DNA of 64,000 nucleotides from Sphingomonas albertensis (GCF_014358075.1 NZ_JACONT010000023.1:1-64000), one strand, 5' to 3'; positions 43,682 through 53,335 are shown, counted from the first letter of the stretch. Program-made: numbers and translations. The notes: a model not told the origin generated them from the letters alone.

Positions 43682-44113
43682 TCATTGCTCGATCTTGGCG
43701 ACTCCGAGCCTGGGAATGTCGATTGCCGGGCAACGATCCATCACGACTTGCAGCCCTGCGGCCTCGGCGCGCGCTGCCGCTTCTTCGTTGATGACGCCGA
43801 GTTGCATCCAAACCGCCTTCGCACCCGCTGCAATCGCCTGATCGACCGCTTCACCGGCTGCGGCCGAGTTGCGGAAGATATCGACGATGTCGATCGGGTC
43901 GCCGAGCTGCGACAGCTCACGAAAGACGAACTCGCCGTGGATATGCTCGCCGGTGATCTGCGGATTGACCGGGATGACGCGGTAGCCGTGTGCCTGAAGC
44001 TTGGCCATCACGCCGTAGGAGGGACGGTCCGGGCGATCGGACGCACCAATCATCGCGATCGTCCGTGCGCCTTCGAGCAAGGCCTTGATGTCGGCATCGG
44101 CGGTCAACGGCAT
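43682..44113 (-). CDS. CoA-binding domain protein (YccU type)
   Basis: A 143-residue Rossmann-fold protein of the CoA-binding family. The nucleotide loop is IAMIGASDRPDRPSYGVMAK, followed by GYRVIPVNPQ, DIVDIFRNSAAAGEAV and KAVWMQLGVINEEAA. These proteins bind CoA or acyl-CoA, but their role is not settled. The ATG has caggag seven bases upstream. It is 55 bp before the trio of exported-protein genes on the other side and 97 bp after the Mrp gene. Confidence 0.85.
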   Translation of the reverse strand: MPLTADADIKALLEGARTIAMIGASDRPDRPSYGVMAKLQAHGYRVIPVNPQITGEHIHGEFVFRELSQLGDPIDIVDIFRNSAAAGEAVDQAIAAGAKAVWMQLGVINEEAAARAEAAGLQVVMDRCPAIDIPRLGVAKIEQ

Positions 44114-44210
44114 CGATGCCTCCTGTCGGGGAAACCTGGTCCGCTCGTACCGCAACTCTACGCGTCGGGTACGACCGGTAATCAGACAACGTGGATCGGG
44201 CCCGCGGGTT

Positions 44211-45161
44211 TCACAGTTTTCCGAGCCATGCGACGACCTGAGCCGCAATCGGCATGAACACAGTATCGTCGGGGTTCGAAGCCGGCGGCGTCCCCGCATC
44301 GGACGCGGTGCGGATCGAGATCGTCAGCGGTACGCGACCGAGGAACGGGATGCCGAGTTCGCGCGCCGCCGCTTCCGCGCCGCCATTGCCGAACGGGTCC
44401 GACGCCTCGCCGCAATGCGGACAGATATAGCCGGCCATGTTCTCGACGAGACCTATGATGGGAATGCCGGCCTTCTCGAACAGGTCGATCGCACGGCGCG
44501 CGTCGATCAGCGCGAGATCCTGCGGGGTGGAGACGATCACCGCGCCTGCGGGGCGGTATTTCTGAACCATCGTCAGCTGGACGTCGCCGGTCCCGGGCGG
44601 CAGGTCGAGTACGAGCGTATCGGTCAGGCCCCAGTCCGCCTCGACCAGCTGCCCGAGTGCGCCCGCGGCCATCGGTCCGCGCCATGCGATCGCCTTGCCC
44701 GGCTCGACGAGTTGGCCCATCGACAGAAGCGGTACGCCGTACGGGGTCGGGACCGGATCGAGCACCTTGTCCTTGGCGGTCGGACGCGTGCCCTCGACGT
44801 TCATCAGGCGTGGCTGTGACGGCCCATAAATGTCGGCGTCGACCAGCCCGACGCGGCGACCGGCGCGCGACATCGCGATGGCGAGATTGGCGGCGAGCGT
44901 CGATTTGCCGACGCCGCCCTTGCCGCTGGCGACCGCGATCAGCCGGCGGGTCGAGCGTTCGGCGGTCACCGCGATCCGCACTTCGGTCACGCCGGGCTGC
45001 GTCGCGGCCATCCGCACGGTTGCCTCCAGCGCATCGCGCGCCTGCGGGTCGAGCCCGGTGGCATCGATGATGATGCCCGCTCGTGTTCCTTCGAGCCGGA
45101 CGGTCGCCCGCTTGCCCGCTACTGCAGCAACCGCCGCCTTTACCGCTTCGATGTCGATCAT
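44211..45161 (-). CDS. Mrp/NBP35 family Fe-S carrier ATPase
   Basis: A 316-residue P-loop protein (ApbC/Mrp) that carries iron-sulfur clusters. A short MIP18-like (DUF59) region at the N-terminus is followed by the deviant Walker A GKGGVGKST, DADIYGPSQPRLM, VLDLPPGTGDVQLTM and the cluster-binding CxxC in YICPHCGE. The N-terminal DUF59 part looks reduced (MIDIEAVKAAVAAVAGK, then GVTEVRIAVTAE). The start MIDIEAVKAAV was preferred; the frame extends upstream into the hflK promoter region. Divergent from hflK. Confidence 0.92.
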   Translation of the reverse strand: MIDIEAVKAAVAAVAGKRATVRLEGTRAGIIIDATGLDPQARDALEATVRMAATQPGVTEVRIAVTAERSTRRLIAVASGKGGVGKSTLAANLAIAMSRAGRRVGLVDADIYGPSQPRLMNVEGTRPTAKDKVLDPVPTPYGVPLLSMGQLVEPGKAIAWRGPMAAGALGQLVEADWGLTDTLVLDLPPGTGDVQLTMVQKYRPAGAVIVSTPQDLALIDARRAIDLFEKAGIPIIGLVENMAGYICPHCGEASDPFGNGGAEAAARELGIPFLGRVPLTISIRTASDAGTPPASNPDDTVFMPIAAQVVAWLGKL

Positions 45162-45231
45162 CCGCGCCAGATAGGACCGCAAAGGCCGCTTGGCACTGTT
45201 TTTCCGCCAGCGCACACCTATAAAGGTTGGT

Positions 45232-46368
45232 ATGACGATCTTCTCGCGCTGGTTCCGGCGCCCCGATATCCTCGCCACCGAAACACCGAAAGGCCCTTGG
45301 GGCGGTTCGGGCGACGACGGTAACCCTGGCCCGCGCAATCCCTGGGCCCTGCCGCCCGGTGGTCGCAAACCTGCGGCCAAGCCTACTGCGCTCGACGAGT
45401 TCCTGCGGAAAGCGCGTGGCTCGGGTGGCGGGGGCGGCGGCAATGGCGGCTTCGGCGGGCTGCCGTCGGGCGCCAATGCCCGCGCGCTCTGGGCGATCGG
45501 CGTCGCGATTATCCTGGTTGTCTGGGTCCTGTTCACCTCGATCCACCAGATCGGCCCGCAGCAACGCGGCGTCGTCACTTATTTCGGCAAATATGCCGGT
45601 ACGCTCGATCCGGGCGTTCGCCTGACGATGCCTGCGCCGATCGCCGACGTGACGGTGGTCGACGTGCAGAAGATCCGCACCGACAACTTCCCCGTCGGCG
45701 ATGGCGAGAATCTGACGCTGACCGGCGACCAGAACATCATCGATCTTGCTTACTCGGTCCGCTGGGACATCGCCGATCCGCGCGATTACGTGTTCCAGCT
45801 CGCCGAGCCGAACGAAACCGTCCGCGCCGCCGCCGAGAGCGCGATGCGCGCGGTGGTCGCGACTACCACGCTCGACCAGGCGATCGGCACGGGACGCACG
45901 GTGATCGAACAGCGCGTCGCGGAGATGACCCAGCAGATCCTCGACGACTATAAGTCCGGCGTCCGCATCCAGGGCGTCGCGATCAAGCAGGCCGCCGCGC
46001 CCGCGCGGATCGTCGAGGACTTCAACGCCGTCACCGCTGCGCAGCAGGAGGCGATCGCCAACCTCAACCAGTCGCGCTCCTATGCGCAGCAGGTGGTGGC
46101 CCGTGCGCAGGGCGAGGCCGCATCGTTCGACAAGGTGTACGAGCAGTATCGTCTCGCGCCCGAAGTGACGCGCCGCCGTATGTATTACGAGACGATGGAG
46201 GCGGTGCTCGCCAAGAGCGACAAGACGATCGTCGAGACGCCGGGCGGGGTGGTGCCGTATCTGCCGCTGTCGAACGCCAAGCGCTTGCCGAACCCCGAGG
46301 CTGTCCAGTCGACGCCAGCACCGGCCGCGGCGGCGGCTGCTGCCCCCCAGCCTGGAGCTGCCCAGTGA
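45232..46368 (+). CDS. hflK: HflK, subunit of the FtsH modulator complex
   Basis: A 378-residue SPFH/band 7 protein. A Gly/Pro-rich cytoplasmic N-terminus (GGSGDDGNPGPRNPWA) precedes one membrane segment (LWAIGVAIILVVWVLF, about residue 85-100) and the band 7 domain (IGPQQRGVVTYFGKYAGTLD; LTLTGDQNIIDLAYSVRWDI). The C-terminus is Ala/Pro-rich. With HflC it forms a cage around the FtsH protease and limits its action on membrane proteins. The stop overlaps the hflC GTG start, so translation is coupled. Confidence 0.95.
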   Translation: MTIFSRWFRRPDILATETPKGPWGGSGDDGNPGPRNPWALPPGGRKPAAKPTALDEFLRKARGSGGGGGGNGGFGGLPSGANARALWAIGVAIILVVWVLFTSIHQIGPQQRGVVTYFGKYAGTLDPGVRLTMPAPIADVTVVDVQKIRTDNFPVGDGENLTLTGDQNIIDLAYSVRWDIADPRDYVFQLAEPNETVRAAAESAMRAVVATTTLDQAIGTGRTVIEQRVAEMTQQILDDYKSGVRIQGVAIKQAAAPARIVEDFNAVTAAQQEAIANLNQSRSYAQQVVARAQGEAASFDKVYEQYRLAPEVTRRRMYYETMEAVLAKSDKTIVETPGGVVPYLPLSNAKRLPNPEAVQSTPAPAAAAAAAPQPGAAQ

Positions 46369-47231
46369 ACGCCGTGAGTTTCCGCAATCCGATCGTGGCC
46401 GGGATCGTCGCGCTGCTGCTGGTGATCCTCGCCGCCGCAACTTTCGCGATCGTGCCCGAGACCAAGCAGGCGGTGATCCTGCGCTTCGGCCAGCCGATCC
46501 GCACGGTGAACGCCTGGCAACCCAACACCGCGTTCGGCCAGACCGGCGCCGGTCTGATCGCCCGCATCCCGTTCGTCGACCGGATCGTGTGGATCGACAA
46601 GCGCGTGCAGGATCTGGAGCTCGACAACACGTTGGTGCTGTCGACCGACCAGTTGCGGCTCGAAGTCGATGCGTACGCCCGCTACCGGATCGTCGATCCG
46701 CGGAAGATGCGGAATGCGGTCGGCAGCGAGGACCGTATCCCCGATCAGCTGCGCCCGATCCTCGGCTCGGCGTTGCGCAACGAGCTCGGCAAGCGGCGCT
46801 TCGTCGAACTGCTCAGCCCCGAACGCTCGGAACTGATGGACAACATCCAGAAGGGCCTCCAGCGCGTCGCCAGCCAGTACGGCGTGGAGATCGTCGACGT
46901 CCGTATCAAGCAGGCGAACCTGCCCGTCGGCCTGCCGCTCGAAAGCGCGCTCAAACGCATGTCGAGCGCGCGTCAGCAGGAGGCGATCACGATCCGGGCC
47001 GAGGGCCAGAAGCAGGCGCAGATCGTTCGTGCGCAGGCCGATGCGGATTCGGCGAAGATCTATGCCGAGAGCTTCGGCAAGGACGCCGATTTCTACGACT
47101 TCTACCGTGCGATGCAGTCGTATCGGCACACGTTCGGCGCGGATGGCGGTCCGGCACCCGAAGGATCGACCTCGATCATTCTTTCGCCGAACAACAGTTA
47201 TCTGAGGGAATTTGAGGGCCGCGGGCGTTGA
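46365..47231 (+). CDS. hflC: HflC, subunit of the FtsH modulator complex
   Basis: A 288-residue SPFH/band 7 protein with one N-terminal membrane anchor (IVAGIVALLLVILAAATFAI) and a periplasmic band 7 domain (ETKQAVILRFGQPIRTV; EVDAYARYRIVDPRKM; VEIVDVRIKQANLP). The helical C-terminal part ends with FYRAMQSYRHTFG. The start is a GTG inside the hflK stop region (gtga). A second GTG three codons later is a possible alternative. The protein works only with HflK, as the gene order predicts. Confidence 0.95.
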   Translation: MNAVSFRNPIVAGIVALLLVILAAATFAIVPETKQAVILRFGQPIRTVNAWQPNTAFGQTGAGLIARIPFVDRIVWIDKRVQDLELDNTLVLSTDQLRLEVDAYARYRIVDPRKMRNAVGSEDRIPDQLRPILGSALRNELGKRRFVELLSPERSELMDNIQKGLQRVASQYGVEIVDVRIKQANLPVGLPLESALKRMSSARQQEAITIRAEGQKQAQIVRAQADADSAKIYAESFGKDADFYDFYRAMQSYRHTFGADGGPAPEGSTSIILSPNNSYLREFEGRGR

Positions 47232-47345
47232 GCCTGCGGAACCTTTGAACCCCGCGCCATATTCAAGCCCATATTCAAGCATTGTTCAGAACGGCGTCCC
47301 TACGGGATACCTGTTTCGATTGATGAAACGAGAGGACAACATCTA

Positions 47346-48905
47346 GTGCGTTACGCCTACGCCATTACCAGTGCTCTTCTCCTCGGCGGCGCGACCGCGA
47401 CGCTCGCGCTCCAGCCCAGCGGCGCGCAGGTCGCGCAGAACGAACCCGGTGCGATCCAGGCGGTCTCGCCGAAACCCGGCGCGCCTATGAGCTTCGCCGA
47501 CATGGTCGCGCGGCTCCAGCCCGCGGTCGTCAACATCTCGACCAAGCAGACGATCGTCCAGAAGCAGCAGGCCAATCCGTTCGCGGGTACGCCGTTCGGC
47601 GACCTGTTCGGCGGCATGGGCGGCGGCGGCGCTCCAGGCGCTCCCCCCGTAAAGCGCGAGGGCGCCTCGCTAGGCTCGGGCTTCCTGATCTCGCCCGACG
47701 GCTATGTCGTCACGAACAACCACGTGATCTCGCCAGGCGCGCAGGGCGCTACTGTCGATTCGATCACCGTCACGCTCAGCGACAAGAAGGAATATGTCGC
47801 CAAGGTCATCGGCAAGGATCAGGAGTCCGACCTCGCGCTGCTCAAGATCGATGCAGCAAACCTGCCGTTCGTGAAGTTCGGCGACTCGAACGGCGCGCGC
47901 GTCGGCGACTGGGTCGTCGCGATCGGCGAGCCGTTCGGCCTCGGCGGCACCGTGACCGCGGGCATCGTCTCGGCGATCAACCGCGTCACCGGGCAGGGCG
48001 GCGCGTATGACCGCTTCATCCAGACCGACGCGTCGATCAACCAGGGCAATTCGGGCGGCCCGATGTTCGATCTGAACGGCAACGTGATCGGAGTGAACTC
48101 GCAGATCTTCAGCCAGTCGGGCGGCAATATCGGCATCGGTTTCGCGATCCCCGCAGCCGTCGCCAAGCCGATCATCGCGACCTTCATGAAGGGCGGCACG
48201 ATCGAGCGCGGCTATATCGGCGTCCAGTTGCAGCCGGGTGGCACGATCAACGAGGATACCGCCGCGGCACTCGGCATCCCCAAGAACCAGGGTGAGCTGA
48301 TCAACGACGTGACTGCCGGCGGTCCGGCGGCAAAGGCCGGCGTGCGCGCGGGCGATGTCGTGACCAAGGTGAACGGCCAGCCGGTGACGGTTGACCAGTC
48401 GCTGTCGTACCTCGTCTCGAATGTGAAGCCTGGCCAGACCGCACGTCTCGACATCCTGCGCAACGGCAAGCCGACGACCGCCAACGTGGTCGTCGTGCCG
48501 CGTCCGAGCGCGGACAAGCTCGCCGCGACGCTGGGCGGCGACGCGCAGGGGTTCGGTGGTGACGACAGCGATGACGGCGACGATTCCGGCACCACCGCGG
48601 CACCAACGGCCGGCGCGGCGCTCGGGATCGGCGTACAACCGCTGACCCCGGCGATCGCACAGGCGGTCGGCGTCGAGGCAGGCACGCAGGGCGTCGTCAT
48701 TGCAGTGGTCGCGCAGACCAGTGATGCGTACGGCAAGCTCAAGCGTGGCGATGTCATCATGTCGGTCAACGGCACGCCGGTGCGTACCTCGGCCGACGTT
48801 CAGACCGCAGTAACGACCGCAAAGTCCGCCGGGCGTCCGCAGGTCCTGTTGCAGGTCAAGCGTGGTCGGGGCCCGGCGCAGTTCCTGCCGGTCAAGATCA
48901 AGTAA
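47346..48905 (+). CDS. Do-type periplasmic serine protease (DegP/HtrA)
   Basis: A 519-residue trypsin-like protease with two PDZ domains. A signal peptide (ITSALLLGGATATLALQPS) is followed by the protease domain with His126 (VVTNNHVIS), Asp162 (ESDLALLKI) and Ser236 (NQGNSGGPMFD). PDZ1 begins near residue 290 (RGYIGVQLQ) and PDZ2 near 420 after an acidic linker (DDSDDGDDSG). It should degrade or refold damaged envelope proteins. The start is GTG at 47346, preceded by gagagga. It follows hflKC, so this region concerns quality control of envelope proteins. Confidence 0.95.
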   Translation: MRYAYAITSALLLGGATATLALQPSGAQVAQNEPGAIQAVSPKPGAPMSFADMVARLQPAVVNISTKQTIVQKQQANPFAGTPFGDLFGGMGGGGAPGAPPVKREGASLGSGFLISPDGYVVTNNHVISPGAQGATVDSITVTLSDKKEYVAKVIGKDQESDLALLKIDAANLPFVKFGDSNGARVGDWVVAIGEPFGLGGTVTAGIVSAINRVTGQGGAYDRFIQTDASINQGNSGGPMFDLNGNVIGVNSQIFSQSGGNIGIGFAIPAAVAKPIIATFMKGGTIERGYIGVQLQPGGTINEDTAAALGIPKNQGELINDVTAGGPAAKAGVRAGDVVTKVNGQPVTVDQSLSYLVSNVKPGQTARLDILRNGKPTTANVVVVPRPSADKLAATLGGDAQGFGGDDSDDGDDSGTTAAPTAGAALGIGVQPLTPAIAQAVGVEAGTQGVVIAVVAQTSDAYGKLKRGDVIMSVNGTPVRTSADVQTAVTTAKSAGRPQVLLQVKRGRGPAQFLPVKIK

Positions 48906-48928
48906 GACACCACTGACCCGACCGATCG

Positions 48929-48964
48929 AAAGGACCGTCGCTCTCCCGAGTGGCGGTCCTTTTT
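48929..48964 (+). terminator. Rho-independent terminator after the protease gene
   Basis: aaaggaccg and cggtccttt form a nine-base-pair stem with a 16-base loop, followed by further T residues. Confidence 0.9.
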
Positions 48965-49014
48965 CTTTGTATCGCGCGGGGATAGGGTCGCGACGGATAC
49001 AGAGGACGAGAACC

Positions 49015-50658
49015 ATGAGCGACGGCATCTTCATCGGCGCGAGCGTGGACGGCAAGCCGCAGACGCTGGAACTGAAGCGCGCCAATCGGCACGGCCTGAT
49101 CGCGGGCGCGACCGGGACCGGCAAGACGGTGACCTTGCAGGGGATCATCGAAGGTTTCTCCGCGAACGGCGTGCCGTGCTTCGTCGCCGACGTGAAGGGG
49201 GACCTGTCGGGGCTCGCCATGGCCGGGTCGCCGACCGCGAAGACGCATGCAAGCTTCGCCGAACGTGCGAAAGCAATTGGCGACGCCAGTTGGGCCTATG
49301 CCGACAACCCCGTGCAGTTCTGGGACCTGTTTGGCGAGCAGGGCCATCCCATCCGTACCACGATCAGCGAGATGGGGCCGCTGCTGCTGTCGCGGCTGAT
49401 GGACCTCAACGAGGTGCAGGAGGGCGTGCTGACGATCGCCTTCCACGTCGCCGACAAGGAGGGGCTGCTGCTGATCGACCTCGACGATCTCCAGGCGATG
49501 CTGACCGAATGCGCCGGGCGTGCGGATGAGCTGACGGTGACCTACGGCAACGTGTCGAAGCAATCGATCGGCGCGATCCAGCGGTCGCTGCTCCAGTTGC
49601 GCACGCAGGGCGCGGAGAATTTCTTCGGCGAGCCCGCGCTGGAGATGAACGACTTCATCGGCGTCGACGACAAGGGGCGGGGGATCGTCAACATCCTCGC
49701 CGCGGACAAGCTGATGGCCTCGCCGAAACTGTATGCGACGTTCCTGCTATGGCTGATGAGCGAGCTGTTCGAGCATCTTCCCGAGGTCGGTGATCCCGAC
49801 AAGCCGGTGCTGTGCTTCTTCTTCGACGAGGCGCATCTGCTGTTCGACGAGGCGCCGAAAGCGCTGCTGGAGAAGATCGAGCAGGTCGTCCGCCTGATCC
49901 GCTCGAAAGGGGTGGGCGTGTATTTCATCACGCAGAACCCGATCGACATTCCCGACACGGTGGCGGGGCAGCTCGGCAACCGGGTGCAGCATGCATTGCG
50001 TGCGTTCACGCCCCGCGACCAGGCGGCGGTGCGCTCGGCCGCGGAGACGTTTCGCGCGAACCCCGGCGTCGACGTCGCGACGGTCATCACCGAACTGAAG
50101 GTCGGCGAGGCGCTGGTGTCGCTGCTCCAGGCGGACGGCGCACCGACCCCGGTCGAACGCACGCTGATCAAGCCGCCCGTGTCGCGCGTCGGGCCGATTA
50201 CGCCTGCCGAGCGGAAGGTCATGATCGAAACCGACGCGGTCGGCGCGAAATACGATACGCTGGTCGACCGTGAATCGGCGGAGGAGCTGCTCGCCGCCAA
50301 GACGCAGGAGGCTAGCGCTGCGGCGGCCGAGGCCAAGGCGACCACGGAGGCGGAGAAGGCTGCGGCTGCGCAGGCTAAGGCGGACGCAAAGGCGGCGAAA
50401 GAGGCGGAACGCGCTCGGGTTGCCGAGCAGCGCGAAGCGGATCGCCAGCAGCGTGAGGCGGACCGCGAGGCAGCGAACTCGCCTTGGACCAAGATGGCGA
50501 CCTCGGCGACGCGCGCCGCGAGTTCCTCGATCGGTCGTCAGGTGGCAAACGAGATCGGCAAGCAGGTGTTCGGCGCCAAGTCCCGCCGGTCATCGTCGAG
50601 CGGTGGTTTGGTTGGTACCGTCCTGCGCGGGGTTTTAGGTGGCCTCTTCCGAGGCTAA
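49015..50658 (+). CDS. HerA-like ATPase (DUF853 family)
   Basis: A 547-residue P-loop ATPase of the FtsK/HerA superfamily. Walker A is AGATGTGKTVTLQG, Walker B is CFFFDEAHLLFDE; VPCFVADVKGDLSGL, GVGVYFITQNPIDIPDTV and NRVQHALRAFTPRDQ are DUF853 signatures. A long Ala/Glu/Lys coiled-coil-like segment (residues about 415-490, for example AEAKATTEAEKAAAAQAKAD) precedes a basic Gly/Ser tail. The role is unknown; DNA translocation or a protein-remodelling function is possible. The ATG follows an agagga ten bases upstream. Confidence 0.88.
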   Translation: MSDGIFIGASVDGKPQTLELKRANRHGLIAGATGTGKTVTLQGIIEGFSANGVPCFVADVKGDLSGLAMAGSPTAKTHASFAERAKAIGDASWAYADNPVQFWDLFGEQGHPIRTTISEMGPLLLSRLMDLNEVQEGVLTIAFHVADKEGLLLIDLDDLQAMLTECAGRADELTVTYGNVSKQSIGAIQRSLLQLRTQGAENFFGEPALEMNDFIGVDDKGRGIVNILAADKLMASPKLYATFLLWLMSELFEHLPEVGDPDKPVLCFFFDEAHLLFDEAPKALLEKIEQVVRLIRSKGVGVYFITQNPIDIPDTVAGQLGNRVQHALRAFTPRDQAAVRSAAETFRANPGVDVATVITELKVGEALVSLLQADGAPTPVERTLIKPPVSRVGPITPAERKVMIETDAVGAKYDTLVDRESAEELLAAKTQEASAAAAEAKATTEAEKAAAAQAKADAKAAKEAERARVAEQREADRQQREADREAANSPWTKMATSATRAASSSIGRQVANEIGKQVFGAKSRRSSSSGGLVGTVLRGVLGGLFRG

Positions 50659-50699
50659 GCTGCCTCCATAATCGGGGGCGGGCTGCCCCCAAACAAACA

Positions 50700-50803
50700 C
50701 CACCCCGGCGAAGGCCGGGGCCCAATTGGGGAACGGAGGTAACGTCAGACGGCGTTCCGTTAAATCGACCGTTCCAATTTGCCCCGGCCTTCGCCGGGGT
50801 GGT
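50700..50803. repeat. Palindromic repeat, family D, copy 3
   Basis: Arms ccaccccggcgaaggccggg-gcccaattgg and ccaattt-gccccggccttcgccggggtgg; the right inner block has lost the second half of the aattgg motif. It lies 27 bases before the amidohydrolase gene, so it is transcribed in its leader or just upstream. Confidence 0.9.
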
Positions 50804-50829
50804 GGTCAAGCCATTCAAGGAGTCAGACG

Positions 50830-52074
50830 ATGTCCCTCGATTTCGAATCCACCACCGACTGGGCCCCGACCGACTGGACCGCCGTCGGCGAGGACAGCCT
50901 CGACGACGCGATCGTGCTCCGGCGTGCGATCCACGCCGATCCCGAAGTCGGCCTTCACTGCCCCCGGACGTCGGACAAGGTGAAGGCGGCGCTTGCCGGC
51001 CTGCCGCTGGAAATCCGCGAGGGCACCTCCACCACCGGCTTCGTCGCGATCCTACGTGGCGGGCGCGGCGGCACTGCTGGGGGTAACGGGCGGACGGTAT
51101 TGTTGCGCGGCGACATGGACGCGCTGCCGATGCAGGAGGAAACCGGCCTGCCGTTCGCCTCCAAGATCGACGGCGCGATGCACGCCTGCGGCCATGATTC
51201 GCACACCGCAATGCTCGTCGGCGCGGCCAAGGCACTCTGCGCACGCCGCGACGAACTGCCCGGCACGGTCGTCTTCATGTTCCAGCCTGGCGAGGAAGGG
51301 CATCACGGCGCTCGCCACATGATCGCCGACGGCCTGCTCGACTCCCCGCTGCCCGAAGCTGGGTTCGCGCTCCACATCTCGCCGAACATGCCGATGGGCC
51401 ATGTCGTCAGCCGCGCGGGTACGCTGATGGCCTCGACCGATACGCTGCGCGCGACGATCACCGGCCGCGGCGGGCATGCCGCGATGCCGCACGACTGCCT
51501 CGATCCGTTGCCGATCGCCTGCGAGATCGTCACGGCGTTGCAGACCTATGTCGCTCGGCAGGTCGCGGTCACCGATCCTGCGGTCCTGTCGATCACCAAG
51601 CTCAACGCCGGCAGTGCGCACAACGTGATCCCGTCGACCGTCGAGATGCTCGGCACGATGCGGACGCTGTCGGAGCGCACGCGCGAGCAGGTGCGCGCGG
51701 CGTTCATCCGCATGGTCGAGGGCATCGCTGCGGCGCATGGCGCGGTCGGTACGCCGACGATCGAGGAAGGCTATCCGGTCACCGTCAACGACGAGCGCGC
51801 CACCGATCTGATGAAGGCGTGCGCGACCGCGATCGGTGGCGAGGGTGCGTATCAGGTTATGCCGCCGATGATGGGCGCGGAGGACTTCTCCTACGTGCTT
51901 CAGAAACTGCCGGGCGCGATGGCCTTTATCGGTGCAGCGCCAAAGGGGAGTGATCCGCGTACGCATCCCCCGCTGCACAATACGAAGATGACGATCGATG
52001 AGCGCGTGATGGCGCACGGGATCGCGATGCACTGCGCGGTGGCGGAGCGGTTCCTGGCGAACGGTTTCGACTGA
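50830..52074 (+). CDS. M20-family amidohydrolase (hippurate hydrolase-like)
   Basis: A 414-residue metallopeptidase/amidohydrolase of the M20D group, which cleaves N-acyl amino acids. Metal-site motifs are LLRGDMDALPMQE, MHACGHDSHTAML (Cys/His ligands) and FQPGEEGHHGA (catalytic Glu). The dimerisation domain has ATITGRGGHAAMPH, and the C-terminal metal ligand region is GAEDFSYVLQ. The start is MSLDFESTTDWAP. The natural substrate is not evident from neighbours. It is flanked by palindromic repeats on both sides. Confidence 0.9.
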   Translation: MSLDFESTTDWAPTDWTAVGEDSLDDAIVLRRAIHADPEVGLHCPRTSDKVKAALAGLPLEIREGTSTTGFVAILRGGRGGTAGGNGRTVLLRGDMDALPMQEETGLPFASKIDGAMHACGHDSHTAMLVGAAKALCARRDELPGTVVFMFQPGEEGHHGARHMIADGLLDSPLPEAGFALHISPNMPMGHVVSRAGTLMASTDTLRATITGRGGHAAMPHDCLDPLPIACEIVTALQTYVARQVAVTDPAVLSITKLNAGSAHNVIPSTVEMLGTMRTLSERTREQVRAAFIRMVEGIAAAHGAVGTPTIEEGYPVTVNDERATDLMKACATAIGGEGAYQVMPPMMGAEDFSYVLQKLPGAMAFIGAAPKGSDPRTHPPLHNTKMTIDERVMAHGIAMHCAVAERFLANGFD

Positions 52075-52086
52075 GGGCGTCGTCTT

Positions 52087-52197
52087 ACCCCTCCCTGGAA
52101 GGGAGGGGCAGGGGGTGGGTCGGTTTCCGCATATTCCAGACGGGAATGGCTAAAACCAGCCGACCCACCCCCAACCCCTCCCTTCCAGGGAGGGGGG
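52087..52197. repeat. Palindromic repeat, family C, copy 4
   Basis: Arms cccctccctggaagggaggg and ccctcccttccagggagggg with gggggtgggtcgg and ccgacccaccccc inside, between the convergent amidohydrolase and beta-lactamase genes. Confidence 0.92.
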
Positions 52198-52222
52198 CAG
52201 AAGAGCGTCTGCGTCTCAGCCC

Positions 52223-53335
52223 TCAGTTCGAGGGCCGCGTGGTCCCCGCATACTTCGCCACCGCCGCCGCGGCTGCCTGAATCAGCCGTTGCCGCTCTGG
52301 CATCGGCCGAATCGTGTCGCCGATCATCACCGCGATCGCATAGCGACGCCCATCCGGCGCGGTCAGTAGGCCGACGTCGTTAAATCCCGCATTGCGCCGG
52401 CCGAGATCCTGCCCCGTGCCGGTCTTGTGCGCGATCTCCCAGCCGCCGGGCAGCGCGGCGCGCAGGCGGGCGCGGCCGGTGACCGAGCGCCCCATCGTGT
52501 CGAGCAGGATCTTGGTCGAGGTTTCCGACAAGATATCACCCTTCGCCAGCCGGGCAATCGCATCGGCGATCGCGATCGGCGCGGCGCCATCGGGCGGATT
52601 GCGCACATACGCATTCATCGCAGCCTCGCGTACCGCCGGCGACAGCCGATTACGCGCCGTCATGAAGCCGCCGTTGACCGCATAGGAGGGCTGCCAGACG
52701 AGCCCTGCCGTGCCGCTCTGCAACAGCCGCTCGCCCGGCCCGAACCGGATCGCGCCGAGTTGTTTGCGCGCGATCATCGACCGCACCGCGGATGGCCCAC
52801 CGACGCGCGTGAGCAACCGGTCGTTCGCGGTATTGTCGCTATGCGTCAGCGCGCGCGTCAGTAGCTCGCCGACCGTCGTCCGATAGCCGTCGCCCTTCAC
52901 CAGCATCGCGATCGGCTGGTGGAACAGAGTCAGGTCCTGCGGCCGCACGAGGATCGGCTCGTCGAGGCGGATCTTGCCCTGGTCGCGCAGGTCCATCACG
53001 GTCATTGCGACCCACAGCTTGCTGACCGATTGCTGCGGCAACAACTGGCGCCCCCCGGCCTCGACCGTCCAGCCATCGTCGACCGCGCGGACGGCGATGC
53101 CGGCCTTGCCCTGGAATCCGCTTTGCAATTCGGAGATCGCGTTGACCAGGCTGGCTGGCGCGGGGCGCGGAGTCCGCGGTAATGGTGGCGGCACCGGGAT
53201 CGAGACGAATCCCCCGGCCTGCTGCATCGGGGTGACCGCTGGCGGGCTCGGCCGCGACGCCGATCCGCATCCGGCGAGCGCCACGCCGAATAGGGTGGTT
53301 GCCAGAAGCCGCTTGAACGCACTCGCCGATGTCAT
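52223..53335 (-). CDS. Class A-type serine beta-lactamase, putative lipoprotein
   Basis: A 370-residue protein with a lipobox (GVALAGC, Cys23) and a Pro-rich linker before the penicillin-recognising domain. The active-site motifs are present: S-V-S-K at 103-106, SDN at 166-168 and KTG at 304-306. Glu202 sits about 36 residues after SDN, where Glu166 of class A enzymes is expected; the position equal to Asn170 is Gln206. The domain spacing is near class A, but the long N-terminal region and this substitution make the hydrolytic spectrum unclear. A D,D-peptidase-like role is possible. No regulator gene (ampR/blaI type) is adjacent. Confidence 0.85.
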   Translation of the reverse strand: MTSASAFKRLLATTLFGVALAGCGSASRPSPPAVTPMQQAGGFVSIPVPPPLPRTPRPAPASLVNAISELQSGFQGKAGIAVRAVDDGWTVEAGGRQLLPQQSVSKLWVAMTVMDLRDQGKIRLDEPILVRPQDLTLFHQPIAMLVKGDGYRTTVGELLTRALTHSDNTANDRLLTRVGGPSAVRSMIARKQLGAIRFGPGERLLQSGTAGLVWQPSYAVNGGFMTARNRLSPAVREAAMNAYVRNPPDGAAPIAIADAIARLAKGDILSETSTKILLDTMGRSVTGRARLRAALPGGWEIAHKTGTGQDLGRRNAGFNDVGLLTAPDGRRYAIAVMIGDTIRPMPERQRLIQAAAAAVAKYAGTTRPSN

